Below are positions 1 through 11,149 of a stretch of DNA of 64,000 nt, piece by piece. Below the pieces are notes generated by a model that was not told the origin of the DNA, did not search any database, and saw only the letters and a list, made by a program, of their open reading frames with translations. The DNA is from Pseudomonas putida. Its GTDB lineage: Bacteria; Pseudomonadota; Gammaproteobacteria; Pseudomonadales; Pseudomonadaceae. The stretch covers positions 186,001-250,000 of the forward strand of contig NZ_SMTE01000001.1 of the NCBI RefSeq assembly GCF_004357765.1, given 5' to 3'. Position numbers and translations under genes: made by a program. Within the stretch, counting starts at the first letter, position 1. Each line of letters begins with the position of its first letter.

Positions 1-1
1 G

Positions 2-685
2 CAGGCTTACGCCGTGCAGCAGTACAACAACGCCGCCGACATTGCCGCAGGCTGGAACCCGGTAGGTCACAAGATCGGTTTGACCTCAAGTGTTGTCCAG
101 CGCCAGTTGGGGGTTGACCAACCGGACTTTGGTCGGCTGTTTGCCCAGATGGCCCGAGGTGACGGCCAGTCTATCAGCTGGAGTGAATGCCAGCAGCCCA
201 AGGTAGAAGCAGAGATCGCCCTGGTTCTGGAGCGCGATCTGTGCAATGAGCGCCAGACCCTGGCCGACATTATCCGTGCCACTGCTTTCGCCCTGCCGGC
301 CATCGAAATCGTCGGCAGTCGAATCGCCAACTGGGACATCAGTTTGCTCGACACAGTCGCAGACAATGCTTCGTCCGGGCTGTTTGTCCTGGGCAGTCAG
401 CCGGTATCCCTGGGGCAATTGGACCTGGTCAATTGTGGCATGCGCCTGAGTCTACGCGGCGAACCGGTATCGGTCGGAGCCGGCGCAGCCTGCCTGGAAA
501 ACCCACTGAATGCGGCGGTGTGGCTGGCCAATACCATGGTCCGTCTCGGCGAGCCATTGCGTGCCGGTGACGTGGTGTTGACCGGTGCCTTGGGACCTAT
601 GGTGCCGGTGAGCCCGGGAGATGTGTTTACCGCTGAGATCCAGGGCTTGGGCCGCGTCACTGCGTCCTTTGCTCAAGCCGAGTAA
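2..685 (+). CDS. nbaH: 2-oxopent-4-enoate hydratase, 5' end outside window
   Basis: The reading frame is open through the left edge, so the N-terminus is missing and the GTG at 14 is unlikely to be the real start. The protein belongs to the hydratase/decarboxylase family of meta-cleavage pathways (DmpE/MhpD/XylJ). It should hydrate 2-oxopent-4-enoate to 4-hydroxy-2-oxovalerate in the cytoplasm. The [10 protein letters not shown] segment near the start and the [12 protein letters not shown] and EIVGSRI segments are typical of the family. The neighbours are the next pathway enzymes in order, and the gene order matches nbaHJIGFCDR of 2-nitrobenzoate degraders. The nba symbol rests on that synteny; dmpE or mhpD would describe the same activity. 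Confidence 0.85.
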   Translation, partial: QAYAVQQYNNAADIAAGWNPVGHKIGLTSSVVQRQLGVDQPDFGRLFAQMARGDGQSISWSECQQPKVEAEIALVLERDLCNERQTLADIIRATAFALPAIEIVGSRIANWDISLLDTVADNASSGLFVLGSQPVSLGQLDLVNCGMRLSLRGEPVSVGAGAACLENPLNAAVWLANTMVRLGEPLRAGDVVLTGALGPMVPVSPGDVFTAEIQGLGRVTASFAQAE

Positions 686-696
686 GGGGGCCCTAA

Positions 697-1629
697 ATGA
701 GCCAGAAACGCAAAGTAGCCATCATCGGTTCCGGCAACATCGGCACCGACCTGATGATCAAGATCCTGCGCAACGCCAAGCACCTAGAGATGGCAGCGAT
801 GGTCGGCATCGACCCGGCCTCCGACGGCCTGGCCCGCGCCGCCCGCCTGGGCGTGACCACCACCCACGAAGGCGTGCAGGGCCTGACCCGCCTGCCGGTG
901 TTCAGGGACATCGATTTCGTCTTCGACGCCACCAGCGCTGGTGCCCATGTGAAGAACGACGCCTTCCTGCGCCAGCACAAGGCCGACCTGCGCATCATCG
1001 ACCTGACCCCAGCGGCCATCGGCCCGTACTGCGTGCCGGTGGTAAACCTCGAGCAGCACCTGCAGGCGACCAACGTCAACATGGTCACCTGCGGTGGCCA
1101 GGCGACCATCCCAATGGTCGCGGCGGTATCGCGGGTGGCCAAGGTGCACTACGCCGAGATCGTTGCCTCGATTGCCAGCAAGTCCGCCGGCCCCGGCACC
1201 CGCGCCAATATCGACGAATTCACCGAGACCACCAGCAAGGCCATCGAAGTGATAGGCGGCGCGACCAAGGGCAAGGCGATCATCGTCATGAACCCCGCGG
1301 AACCGCCGCTGATGATGCGCGACACGGTGTACGTGCTGAGCGAGACCGCCGACCAACAGTACATCGCGGCGAGCATCGAGGAAATGGCTCGCGCAGTGCA
1401 GGTCTACGTGCCGGGCTACCGCCTCAAACAGCAGGTGCAGTTCGAACCCGTGTGCGGCCTGAGGTTGCCTGGGCAGGGCACCTTCACCGGTCTCAAGACG
1501 TCGGTGTTCCTTGAAGTGGAAGGCGCCGCCCATTACCTGCCCGCTTACGCCGGCAATCTCGACATTATGACCTCCGCCGCGCTGGCCACCGCCGAGCGCA
1601 TGGCACAAGCAATGGGGGCGTCGGCATGA
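697..1629 (+). CDS. nbaJ: acetaldehyde dehydrogenase (acylating)
   Basis: This enzyme oxidises acetaldehyde released by the partner aldolase to acetyl-CoA, using NAD+ and CoA. The 310 residues match the usual length of the DmpF/MhpF family. The N-terminal Rossmann motif GSGNIGTD lies at residues 11-18, and the catalytic cysteine is C132 in MVTCGGQ. Family members form a channelling complex with the aldolase, here the next gene, whose ATG overlaps this stop codon (ATGA). The start ATG lies 11 bp after the hydratase stop, with a GGGGG-rich Shine-Dalgarno-like stretch before it. Nothing looks damaged. Confidence 0.93.
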   Translation: MSQKRKVAIIGSGNIGTDLMIKILRNAKHLEMAAMVGIDPASDGLARAARLGVTTTHEGVQGLTRLPVFRDIDFVFDATSAGAHVKNDAFLRQHKADLRIIDLTPAAIGPYCVPVVNLEQHLQATNVNMVTCGGQATIPMVAAVSRVAKVHYAEIVASIASKSAGPGTRANIDEFTETTSKAIEVIGGATKGKAIIVMNPAEPPLMMRDTVYVLSETADQQYIAASIEEMARAVQVYVPGYRLKQQVQFEPVCGLRLPGQGTFTGLKTSVFLEVEGAAHYLPAYAGNLDIMTSAALATAERMAQAMGASA

Positions 1630-2654
1630 ACGGCAAGAAGCTCTATATCAGTGACGTAACCCTGCGCGACGGCATGCACGCCATCCGTCACCAGTATTCG
1701 CTGGATGACGTGCGTGCCATCGCCACGGCGCTGGATCGCGCCAAGGTCGACTCCATCGAAGTCGCCCATGGCGATGGCCTACAGGGTTCCAGCTTCAACT
1801 ACGGTTTCGGTGCCCACACCGACCTCGAATGGATCGAAGCAGCGGCCGACGCGGTCAACCACGCCAAGATCGCCACGCTGCTGCTGCCAGGGATTGGCAC
1901 CCTCCATGACCTGAAGAGCGCCTATGACGCCGGTGCTCGCATTGTTCGCGTGGCCACCCACTGCACCGAGGCAGATGTTTCGCGCCAGCACATCGAATAT
2001 GCCCGTGAACTGGGCATGGACACCGTTGGCTTCCTGATGATGAGCCATATGCACACACCTGAAGGGCTCGCGCAGCAGGCCAAATTAATGGAGGGCTACG
2101 GCGCCACTTGCATCTATGTGGTGGATTCGGGCGGGGCGATGAACATGGACGACATCCGTGCGCGCTTCCGTGCGGTCAAGGCTGTGCTCGACCCAGCGAC
2201 GTCGACCGGTATCCATGCCCACCACAACCTCAGTCTGGGCGTGGCCAACTCCATCGCCGCCGTGGAGGAGGGCTGCGACCGCATCGACGCCAGCCTCGCC
2301 GGCATGGGCGCCGGCGCCGGCAACGCCCCGCTGGAAGTGTTCATCGCCGCTGCCGACAAGCTTGGCTGGCAGCACGGTACCGACGTGTACGCGCTGATGG
2401 ATGCCGCCGACGACCTGGTGCGCCCGCTACAGGACCGCCCGGTACGGGTGGACCGTGAAACGCTGGCCCTGGGTTACGCCGGGGTCTATTCGAGCTTCCT
2501 GCGCCACGCCGAAGTGGCCGCTGCCCGGTATGGCATCAAGGCCGTGGACATCCTCGTCGAGCTGGGCAAGCGGCGGATGGTCGGTGGCCAGGAAGACATG
2601 ATCGTTGACGTCGCACTCGACCTATTGAAGCCATCGCTGGAGAAGCGTGCATGA
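1626..2654 (+). CDS. nbaI: 4-hydroxy-2-oxovalerate aldolase
   Basis: This class II aldolase cleaves 4-hydroxy-2-oxovalerate to pyruvate and acetaldehyde. At 342 residues it is full length for the DmpG family. The metal and catalytic residues typical of DmpG are visible: R14-D15 and H18 in TLRDGMHA, and the metal-binding HAH pair (H197, H199). The C-terminal DmpG-type communication domain follows and includes a [12 protein letters not shown] segment. The start codon overlaps the dehydrogenase stop and its own stop overlaps the decarboxylase start, so translation is probably coupled through the operon. Confidence 0.93.
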   Translation: MNGKKLYISDVTLRDGMHAIRHQYSLDDVRAIATALDRAKVDSIEVAHGDGLQGSSFNYGFGAHTDLEWIEAAADAVNHAKIATLLLPGIGTLHDLKSAYDAGARIVRVATHCTEADVSRQHIEYARELGMDTVGFLMMSHMHTPEGLAQQAKLMEGYGATCIYVVDSGGAMNMDDIRARFRAVKAVLDPATSTGIHAHHNLSLGVANSIAAVEEGCDRIDASLAGMGAGAGNAPLEVFIAAADKLGWQHGTDVYALMDAADDLVRPLQDRPVRVDRETLALGYAGVYSSFLRHAEVAAARYGIKAVDILVELGKRRMVGGQEDMIVDVALDLLKPSLEKRA

Positions 2655-3437
2655 ATACCGATATTGCTCGTATCGCCGAAGCCCTTGACCGAGCGGCGCG
2701 AAGCGCCGAACCACTGGCACAGTTCAGTGGCAGCACCGCCTTTTCCCTGGATGACGCCTACCGGATCCAGCGCGCCTCCATGCAGCGTCGTTATGCCGAT
2801 GGTGAGCACAGCATCGGCATCAAGCTGGGCTTCACCAGCCGCGCGAAGATGGTGCAAATGGGGGTGGATAGCCTGATCTGGGGGTGGCTCAGCAACACCA
2901 TGGTGGAAGAGGACGGCGGCCTGATCGACTTGGCGCGCTACATTCATCCGCGAGTCGAGCCGGAGGTTTGCTTTCTAACGCGCCGTGCGATTGATCGCCC
3001 GCTGACCCTGCTGGAAGTAGGCAATTATGTCGAGGCCGTGGCGCCGGCGCTGGAGATCATCGATTCACGCTACCAGGCGTTCAAGTTCAGCCTGGAGGAT
3101 GTGGTGGCGGACAACTGCTCCTCGGCCGGCCTCACCATTGGAGCTTGGTCGCGCAACTTCTCTGGGCTGGACAACGCCGGCGTAGTGATGCGCCTGGATG
3201 GGCGTGTGGCTCAGGCCGGCTCCACGGCTGCAATCCTCGGCAATCCGCTGCGCAGTCTAGTGCAAGCCTCACGCCTGCTGCACGGCGCCGAACTCGAATT
3301 GCCCGCGGGTAGCCTCGTGATGGCAGGCGCCGCCTGCGCTGCGGTGGCGTTGTACCCAGGCGTGCATGTCAGTGTCGATGTCCATGGCGTTGGGCAGAGC
3401 AGCTTCAGCGTCCGCGGTGACCACGGAGGCGTCAGCC

Positions 3438-3445
<8 letters not shown>
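2651..3445 (+). CDS. nbaG: 4-oxalocrotonate decarboxylase
   Basis: This is a second member of the hydratase/decarboxylase family in the operon, 264 residues long. It should decarboxylate 2-oxo-3-hexenedioate (4-oxalocrotonate) to 2-oxopent-4-enoate, the substrate of the first gene. [21 protein letters not shown] and EIIDSRY are the family motifs. In the related DmpH/DmpE system the decarboxylase and hydratase form a complex, and their presence in one operon fits that. The assignment as decarboxylase rather than hydratase comes from the operon position (the nbaG slot) and from closer resemblance to DmpH-type sequences. The start overlaps the aldolase stop by 4 bp. Confidence 0.85.
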
Positions 3446-5439
<1,994 letters not shown>

Positions 5440-5500
5440 TTGGCCATCGCGAACGAGCGGCAACCTGATCGGAAAAAAGTCGTGGTTGCCGAGGAGCGTC

Positions 5501-6457
5501 ATGAAATCAAGCGTACTTACGGTTTCGCGCAAGCTGAAGTTCTACCAACTGGTGGTATTCGACCAGGTCGTGCAGAGCGGCTCACTAGTGCGTGCAGCTC
5601 AGATATTGAACATGACTCAACCTGCCGTCACCAAGGTTATCCATGAGATAGAGTCGTACTTCTCCGCGCCGTTGCTGGTACGTAGCAATCGCGGCGTGCG
5701 CCTGACGGAGCTGGGCGAGGTAGTGCTGCGCAGAGCCCGTGCAATGCTGGCAGAGCTTAGGGCGCTAACTGATGAAGTGCAGGCTCATCACGAGGGGGGG
5801 GCAGGCCATGTGGTTGTAGGCACGCTAATTTCAGCTTCGGCATCGTTGTTGCCGCTCGCGCTACGGCTGCTCAAGGAGCGCGCCCCGCAGGTGCTGGTGT
5901 CGGTGCGGATCGGGCAATTCGATCAACTCTTCCCCGCCTTGATAGTGGGTGAGGTGGACCTGGTGATCGGGAGGATCCCTGACGACTGGCGGGGGCGGGA
6001 GGAGAGCCGGACGTTGGGCGTTGACTCGCTTTACGTGGAGTCTTTGTCGATCGTTGCCGGAAGCCGACACCCGCTACACGATCAGGCCGTGTCGAGCTTG
6101 GCCGATTTGCAGGCCTATCCGTGGATTTTGCCGCCACCCGGCTCGTCACTACGTCGTACCGTCAATGGGCTTTTTGCCGAGGCTGATTTACCGCTGCCAG
6201 CCAATGTAATCGAGTCGCTGTCGGTGCTTACCAACGTAGCGTTGATGCAGGACCAGAAGACTGTGGGTTTGCTGCCGATGGAGACGGCTCGGCAATTGTC
6301 TGGTCAGGGCGGGATTCGAAGCTTCACCTTCGGCACGCCCTTACGTTTCGGCGGGATCGGCTGTTTTTATCCCCATAACCGTGACCCCGGGCCTGCCGCC
6401 AAGCTTTTTAGGGAATGCACCCGACTTGCCTGCGAGCGGCATGTCATCAGCGACTGA
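5501..6457 (+). CDS. nbaR: LysR-family regulator of the nba-like operon
   Basis: This LysR-type regulator has a winged helix at about residues 8-65 (VVFDQVVQSGSLVRAAQ, then TQPAVTKVIHEIE) and a C-terminal effector-binding domain. It lies 61 bp after the decarboxylase on the same strand, in the position of nbaR in the known nba cluster, so it probably controls the operon. The ATG at 5501 is chosen because GAGGAG lies 5 bp upstream; a TTG at 5486 would add five residues. The length of 318 residues is slightly long for the family. The effector is not deducible; 3-hydroxyanthranilate or a downstream intermediate is a guess from context. Confidence 0.85.
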   Translation: MKSSVLTVSRKLKFYQLVVFDQVVQSGSLVRAAQILNMTQPAVTKVIHEIESYFSAPLLVRSNRGVRLTELGEVVLRRARAMLAELRALTDEVQAHHEGGAGHVVVGTLISASASLLPLALRLLKERAPQVLVSVRIGQFDQLFPALIVGEVDLVIGRIPDDWRGREESRTLGVDSLYVESLSIVAGSRHPLHDQAVSSLADLQAYPWILPPPGSSLRRTVNGLFAEADLPLPANVIESLSVLTNVALMQDQKTVGLLPMETARQLSGQGGIRSFTFGTPLRFGGIGCFYPHNRDPGPAAKLFRECTRLACERHVISD

Positions 6458-6565
6458 CAGTCGCCCCCCGGTAGAACCAGTGATGGTTATTCCGCCAAAA
6501 GGCGAGAGCGGCCAGTCAGGGCTGACCGCTATCGGTTCAACGCCAGCGCGGGATATTCAAACGCA

Positions 6566-7165
6566 TCAAGACGTGGGCCGCGAGCCGGATCCAGCTTTAG
6601 CTCGTTCGTCGCTGGCGCCTCGGGCCATGCTGGAAAAAACACCGTCTCTTAGTACCCAGGCATGCATCAATGCGGCGCCCAGATGTCCCAGGATGATCGC
6701 GAACAGCAGCCACGCCAGAGCGCCATGTGCCAGCCGAAGCCATGCGTAGAGCACCGGGTTTTCCGGAACCAGCGCAGGCAAGCTCCAGTCGCCCAGAAGG
6801 ATGACGGGCCAGTTGCCTGCCGAACGCACCGCCCAGCCGAGCACTGGCAACCCCACCATCAATAGGTAGAGCAAGCCGTGCAACAGGTGGGCGGCTACGG
6901 CTTGCCAGCGGGGAATACTTGCGGGCAGTGCCGGCACAGGCCGGCAGAAGCGATTGGCCAGGCGCACCAGTGCGAGGCAAAGGATGGCGATGCCCAACGG
7001 CTGATGCACGTCGATCAACACGGGACGGAGGGCTAATGAGCTCATCATGGCTACCCCGATGAACAGCATGGCCATGATGGCGATCGCCATTGCCCAGTGC
7101 AGTAGCCTGGCGGTTAGGTTGAAGTGCCGGGGACTGCGCGTACGGGTAGTTGGTACGTCTTGCAT
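6566..7165 (-). CDS. cytochrome b561-type membrane protein
   Basis: This 199-residue integral membrane protein has four predicted transmembrane helices and paired histidines typical of bacterial di-heme cytochrome b561 (YodB/CybB): RLLHWAMAIAIMAM, DVHQPLGI, AHLLHGLLYLLM and ILGHLGAALMH. It probably passes electrons between quinol and a periplasmic partner. Its ATG overlaps the stop of the catalase-like gene (TGATG) and is preceded by GGAG at a good distance; a GTG one codon earlier is possible. The coupling with a membrane-anchored SrpA-like catalase suggests the cytochrome supplies or drains electrons for that heme protein. This pairing is common in proteobacteria. Confidence 0.85.
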   Translation of the reverse strand: MQDVPTTRTRSPRHFNLTARLLHWAMAIAIMAMLFIGVAMMSSLALRPVLIDVHQPLGIAILCLALVRLANRFCRPVPALPASIPRWQAVAAHLLHGLLYLLMVGLPVLGWAVRSAGNWPVILLGDWSLPALVPENPVLYAWLRLAHGALAWLLFAIILGHLGAALMHAWVLRDGVFSSMARGASDERAKAGSGSRPTS

Positions 7166-8241
7166 CACTTGTGCTCCTGCTGGCCAATGGCGTCGGTTGC
7201 CCTGCCGAACGCGATTTCGCGCAGACGTGCATTGTAAGAGTGCGAGTAAATACCCGCGCGCGCTGCTAGCACAGGATCGTTCGAAAGCGCGATACCGGAT
7301 GGCACCAAGGTGGGGTCGAAGTTGATATCGCGACAGCCCCCTTCGCGCTGATCGCGAACGCTGGTCACTTCCAGCGTGCCGGCGACCACTTGCTGTCGCT
7401 CGGCGGGCCAGGGTTGTGACGGATCATCGACCGGATCTCCCGCCTGCGCCAATTGCAGTACCAGATCCCAGCGAACGGGCGCTTGTGCCACCCGCTTCTT
7501 GATATCGTCGAACAGGAAATCACGGCTGGATCGCGCCCGCTCTTCCGGGGAGAGGCCATGGAAGGGAGCGTGGGGCCGCATGAACCAGCGCACGGGCTGG
7601 CGTGTGCCATCTGCCGCAAGCAGGATAAATGCGTTGATGACGTTGTACTGGGCCTGCGCAAAGCTGCTCGGCCAAGGCGCAGTCGCCTTGTACTCCACCG
7701 CCTTGCGAGCCTCTGGGTACTTTTCGAAGAACGCCCCGACTCGCGCGGGGTCAGGCTGTCCGGTGGTCGGGTCAGGCTCGAATGCGTGCCTTTGTGCCAG
7801 GAACCCCTCGGCATCACGCGTAGGGAAGTAGGGGGCATTGTTCAGCTTCATCCGCCATTGAGATCTGTCGTCTGCACTCAACAACAAGGCCATGCTCACC
7901 GTGGCGGTAGAGGCGTCCGGCGCATGGGGGTCGGCGGACCCGATCGAGAAACGTCCGATTGCCGGGACTTCATCCTGGGCGAACACTCGAGCGGTCGAGA
8001 GCGACGCCGCTGCATTGCTGCTGCGAAAAACTCCTGCGAAACAGATGCCCTTACCATGCGCTCGACGATAGCCCGGTTCGAAGTGCTGCAGCGAGTCACC
8101 GAGAAACGTTCGAGTGGTGGTTCGGCCCCCGACCAGCCCGGCGGCCCAGGCGAATGACAGTGCCAGTGCGCCGACGATGGCTGCGATGACCAGCACGGGC
8201 ATCCAGCGTTTATTGAATGTGGGACGTTGCAAAGCGCTCAC
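7165..8241 (-). CDS. SrpA-like catalase-family peroxidase, membrane anchored
   Basis: This 358-residue protein belongs to the short catalase-related peroxidases (SrpA/YdeM type), smaller than the roughly 480 residues of classical catalases. The N-terminus has a transmembrane or signal segment (about residues 13-38, WMPVLVIAAIVGALALSFAW), followed by the heme-catalase core with RRAHGKGICFAG (the distal histidine region) and RFSIGSADPHAPD. The start is a GTG with AAGG five bases upstream. It is probably periplasmic-facing and uses peroxide with electrons from the coupled cytochrome b561. An HxlR regulator is divergent from it across about 70 bp. Confidence 0.85.
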   Translation of the reverse strand: MSALQRPTFNKRWMPVLVIAAIVGALALSFAWAAGLVGGRTTTRTFLGDSLQHFEPGYRRAHGKGICFAGVFRSSNAAASLSTARVFAQDEVPAIGRFSIGSADPHAPDASTATVSMALLLSADDRSQWRMKLNNAPYFPTRDAEGFLAQRHAFEPDPTTGQPDPARVGAFFEKYPEARKAVEYKATAPWPSSFAQAQYNVINAFILLAADGTRQPVRWFMRPHAPFHGLSPEERARSSRDFLFDDIKKRVAQAPVRWDLVLQLAQAGDPVDDPSQPWPAERQQVVAGTLEVTSVRDQREGGCRDINFDPTLVPSGIALSNDPVLAARAGIYSHSYNARLREIAFGRATDAIGQQEHK

Positions 8242-8309
8242 CCTGACCTTGACCGATGATTGGCACGCACTATAAGTTTGCTACCCCACCCTAAGGAAGT
8301 ACGCACCTT

Positions 8310-8732
8310 TTGGTTAGTACAATGACTGACTCTCGCTTGGACACCGGCAACCCCCAAGACTCATCCGCGCTTGACGAGCACACGCTGACCGCCAAGCTCA
8401 GGCGCGGCGACCTATTCACGGGCAAATGCAAGGCCAGGGAAGTGCTGTCTCACGTCACGAGTCTGTGGGGAATGCTATGCCTGATTGCGCTAATTGACGG
8501 CACGCTGCGTTACAGTGAGCTGCGTCGCAAAGTGAACGGCGTCAGCGAAAAGATGTTGTCGCAGACCCTTCAGCGGCTGGAAGGCGATGGTTTCGTGCGC
8601 CGGACCTCATATCCCATTGTCCCTCCGTGGGTCGAATATGATCTGACCCCTTTTGGTCAGGAAGCCGCCGCGCATGTTGCGGCACTTGGCGACTGGTTGG
8701 AGATGAATCTCCATAAAGTCCCTAAAGCCTAG
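8310..8732 (+). CDS. HxlR-family transcriptional regulator
   Basis: This 140-residue winged-helix protein has the HxlR signature: CKAREVLSHVTSLWGMLCLIALIDGTLRYSELRR, then VSEKMLSQTLQRLEGDGFVRR and VEYDLTPFG. It is divergent from the catalase/cytochrome b561 pair and most likely controls it, perhaps in response to reactive electrophiles or oxidants as some family members do. The start is uncertain. TTG at 8310 has AAGGAAG ten bases upstream, while the ATG at 8322 has no Shine-Dalgarno; the TTG is preferred for that reason. Confidence 0.85.
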   Translation: MVSTMTDSRLDTGNPQDSSALDEHTLTAKLRRGDLFTGKCKAREVLSHVTSLWGMLCLIALIDGTLRYSELRRKVNGVSEKMLSQTLQRLEGDGFVRRTSYPIVPPWVEYDLTPFGQEAAAHVAALGDWLEMNLHKVPKA

Positions 8733-8788
8733 CGGGGTCATGACGACTCATAGCTTCCATTGCCGGATTTATACAACGGCCACTGTGT

Positions 8789-8802
8789 AAAAACTAGTTT
8801 TT
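8789..8802. other. 14-bp perfect AT-rich palindrome between convergent genes
   Basis: The sequence AAAAACTAGTTTTT is perfectly self-complementary and lies between the ends of the HxlR gene (+) and the AraC gene (-). It lacks a GC-rich stem, so it is a weak terminator candidate at best. It could help end transcription from both sides. Confidence 0.3.
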
Positions 8803-8837
8803 GATAGCTTCGGCCCCTCGGATTCGCGAGCGGAGTG

Positions 8838-9632
8838 TTAGCGCAAAGAAGAGAAGTACTGGGTAGGTGACTTACCTACGGCTTTCTTGAACATCGTAAT
8901 GAAGGCATTAACGGAGTCATATCCAAGAATGCCCGCCACACGTTGCACGGATACCCCCTCTGCCAAATGGCTGAGTGCGATCATCAAATGCAGCTGCTGG
9001 CGCCACCGCCCGAAGCTGAGCCCGGTCTTGCTTTCAACTAGCCTGGCCAGCGTTCGTTCACTAGTCGCAAGCCGAGTGGCCCATTCGCGCAGGGTGGTGC
9101 GGTCGCCGGGAGTAGCAAAGAGCGTATCCGCGATGTGTTTGATCTTCGGATGGTCTGATATTGGCAAGTGCAGCTCTTTCACCGACGCATCGGAAAGCTG
9201 CTCGAGTAGCACTGCAACCAACCGCGCGGCCTTGCCCTCTGAAAGACAAGAGCGGTCCTGCTCAACAAGGTGCAGGATCAACTCCCGGACAAGCGGCGTA
9301 ATCGCAAGTGTACAGCACCCATCAGGCATGACAGCTGCGCTGGGCTCGACGAACAGAAAGCAGGTACTGGCATTCGCGGTTACACGACAACAGTGTGGCG
9401 TGCCGCCGGGGATCCATACCGCGTGCTGGGGTGGCACCAGCCAGATTGCGTTCTGCACCTCACAGCTCACCGCCCCCCGCAAAGACAAGATCAGTTGGCC
9501 TTTACGATGATCATGTGTGCCGGTGCCGGAATGATTAGGTTCCGGCACAACCTTGAGTGCAATCGCCGCCTGGAAAAAAAGGTCTGAATCGAAATCTTCT
9601 GGTGAGGAAACGACATTTTTTGAGAATGGCAT
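8838..9632 (-). CDS. nimR: AraC-family regulator, NimR-like
   Basis: This 264-residue regulator has an N-terminal cupin-type sensor (HDHRKGQLILSLRGAV, VWIPGGTPHCC) and a C-terminal AraC DNA-binding domain (LREWATRLATSERTLARLV, LAEGVSVQRVAGILGYDSVNAFITMFKKAVGKSPTQYF). This layout matches the NimR/YeaM type that controls a divergent NimT/CynX-type exporter, and the divergent gene here is exactly such a transporter. In E. coli NimR-NimT gives resistance to 2-nitroimidazole. The symbol is by family and gene pair; the local inducer is unknown. Confidence 0.8.
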   Translation of the reverse strand: MPFSKNVVSSPEDFDSDLFFQAAIALKVVPEPNHSGTGTHDHRKGQLILSLRGAVSCEVQNAIWLVPPQHAVWIPGGTPHCCRVTANASTCFLFVEPSAAVMPDGCCTLAITPLVRELILHLVEQDRSCLSEGKAARLVAVLLEQLSDASVKELHLPISDHPKIKHIADTLFATPGDRTTLREWATRLATSERTLARLVESKTGLSFGRWRQQLHLMIALSHLAEGVSVQRVAGILGYDSVNAFITMFKKAVGKSPTQYFSSLR

Positions 9633-9640
9633 GATTTAGG

Positions 9641-9657
9641 TATCATATGGCTTGATA
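9641..9657. promoter_or_regulatory. inverted repeat, candidate NimR operator
   Basis: TATCA at 9641-9645 and TGATA at 9653-9657 form an inverted repeat with a 7-bp spacer, just 8 bp upstream of the AraC gene start and about 65 bp upstream of the transporter. An AT-rich stretch follows it. The position fits an operator controlling both divergent genes; binding is inferred only. Confidence 0.35.
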
Positions 9658-9720
9658 TCTATATTCTATAACTCTCAAGCTCTCTACAGTTGCCTTTTTT
9701 TTAGAGGACAGCTAGAGAAT

Positions 9721-10929
9721 ATGTCAGATACAAAAAACAAGTGGCAGGCCACCATGCTCGTCGCGGGCATCCTGCTTATTGCCGTTAATCTGCGCGCTCC
9801 CTTCACGGGCATCGCGCCCATTCTGCCGCTAATCCAGAAGGATTTTGGCTTGAGTGCATCAGCACTGGGCCTGCTCACTTCACTGCCACTCCTTGCTTTT
9901 GCGGGGTTCTCCCCGCTCAGCGCTGCGGTCGCACGAAGGTCCGGTACTGAGCGCACCCTTTTCGGTGCTCTGTTGGTGATTTCAGTGGGCATCCTACTCC
10001 GCTCCGCAGGTAGCGCGTGGGCGTTATACGCTGGTTCGATACTGATAGGCACCGGAATCGCCCTTGGCAATGTGTTGCTTCCCAGCCTGATTAAACGCGA
10101 CTTCTCATCGAAAATGGCGTCTATGATCGGCGCTTACTCCATCACGATGGGCGCAGCAGGTGCTGTTGCGTCAGCCGCTATCGTTCCTCTGACCCAATCA
10201 TGGGGATGGTCGATAGCCCTGAGTTTGGTGGTGGCAGCCCCGCTGTTGGCGATGTTGGTGTGGCTACCGCAGTTGAAAGTTAAAGAACACCTGAGCCTGC
10301 CCAGCCCGAACCAAGCGGCATCTGTGGCGGTATGGCGTTCGCCGCTTGCCTGGCAAGTCACCCTGTTCATGGGGCTCAACGCGATGCCTTTTTATGTCAC
10401 AGTGAGCTGGCTTCCTACTATTCTGATGAACCATGGGATATCCCCCGAACAAGCAGGAACAATACACGGCACGCTTCAACTGACTACAGCGATTCCCGGC
10501 TTGATCCTGGCGGCCACGCTTCGCCGTCTCACAGACCAAAGACTGGCGGCCGCTACCGTCAGTCTGCTAACAGCCTTATCACTTATCGGACTTATTTATG
10601 CGCCAGGCCACGCTATGTGGTGGGCCGCATTCCTAGGCTTTGGTTCTGGCGCCAGCATGATGCTCGGCCTGACGTTCATCGGTTTGCGCACAAAGAACTC
10701 CGTTGACGCGGCTGCACTTTCAGGAATGGCGCAATGTGTAGGCTATTTGATGGCAGCAGCAGGCCCGATATTGCTGGGGCAACTGCACGACTCAACCGGT
10801 GGTTGGACGGCACCGCTGCTGACCACCGCCGCCATCTCTATCGCAGGTGCATTCACCGGCATTTTGGCAGGACGCAACGTCCAACTCGAACCCTCTTCTC
10901 GCTGCGCAGAATTTACTGGTTCTGAGTAA
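9721..10929 (+). CDS. nimT: MFS transporter, CynX/NimT family
   Basis: This 402-residue, 12-helix major facilitator belongs to the CynX/NimT (cyanate/2-nitroimidazole) group. NLRAPFTGIAPILPLI after the first helix and LLTSLPLLAFAGFSPL are characteristic. It is expected to be an inner-membrane exporter of small planar compounds. The ATG at 9721 is preferred to an upstream TTG at 9652, because the extra 23 residues are not family-like and AGAG sits in front of the ATG. It is divergent from the NimR-like regulator. Confidence 0.83.
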   Translation: MSDTKNKWQATMLVAGILLIAVNLRAPFTGIAPILPLIQKDFGLSASALGLLTSLPLLAFAGFSPLSAAVARRSGTERTLFGALLVISVGILLRSAGSAWALYAGSILIGTGIALGNVLLPSLIKRDFSSKMASMIGAYSITMGAAGAVASAAIVPLTQSWGWSIALSLVVAAPLLAMLVWLPQLKVKEHLSLPSPNQAASVAVWRSPLAWQVTLFMGLNAMPFYVTVSWLPTILMNHGISPEQAGTIHGTLQLTTAIPGLILAATLRRLTDQRLAAATVSLLTALSLIGLIYAPGHAMWWAAFLGFGSGASMMLGLTFIGLRTKNSVDAAALSGMAQCVGYLMAAAGPILLGQLHDSTGGWTAPLLTTAAISIAGAFTGILAGRNVQLEPSSRCAEFTGSE

Positions 10930-11149
10930 GGGGAGGCAGTGCTTGCCAGATCGGCTTGCGGCTGAGTTAACGTCCCGAAGCCCGCTGCCATCCGATCGAC
11001 AGCATTGGTAGCTTAAGGCACGGTAATACATGCGCACATCCCAGGCTCTAGGATCAGGGCCTACATTAATCACTGCTTGGGAGAATATGGCATGCGTCTG
11101 CTGGTGAGTTTCGCCACCCAGCCTGCGACTCAAGACCAACCTTGATCAA

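Noticed and set aside
621-1514. 297-codon plus-strand frame across the hydratase/dehydrogenase junction
   Set aside because: It overlaps the acetaldehyde dehydrogenase in another frame and is arginine/proline-rich shadow coding.
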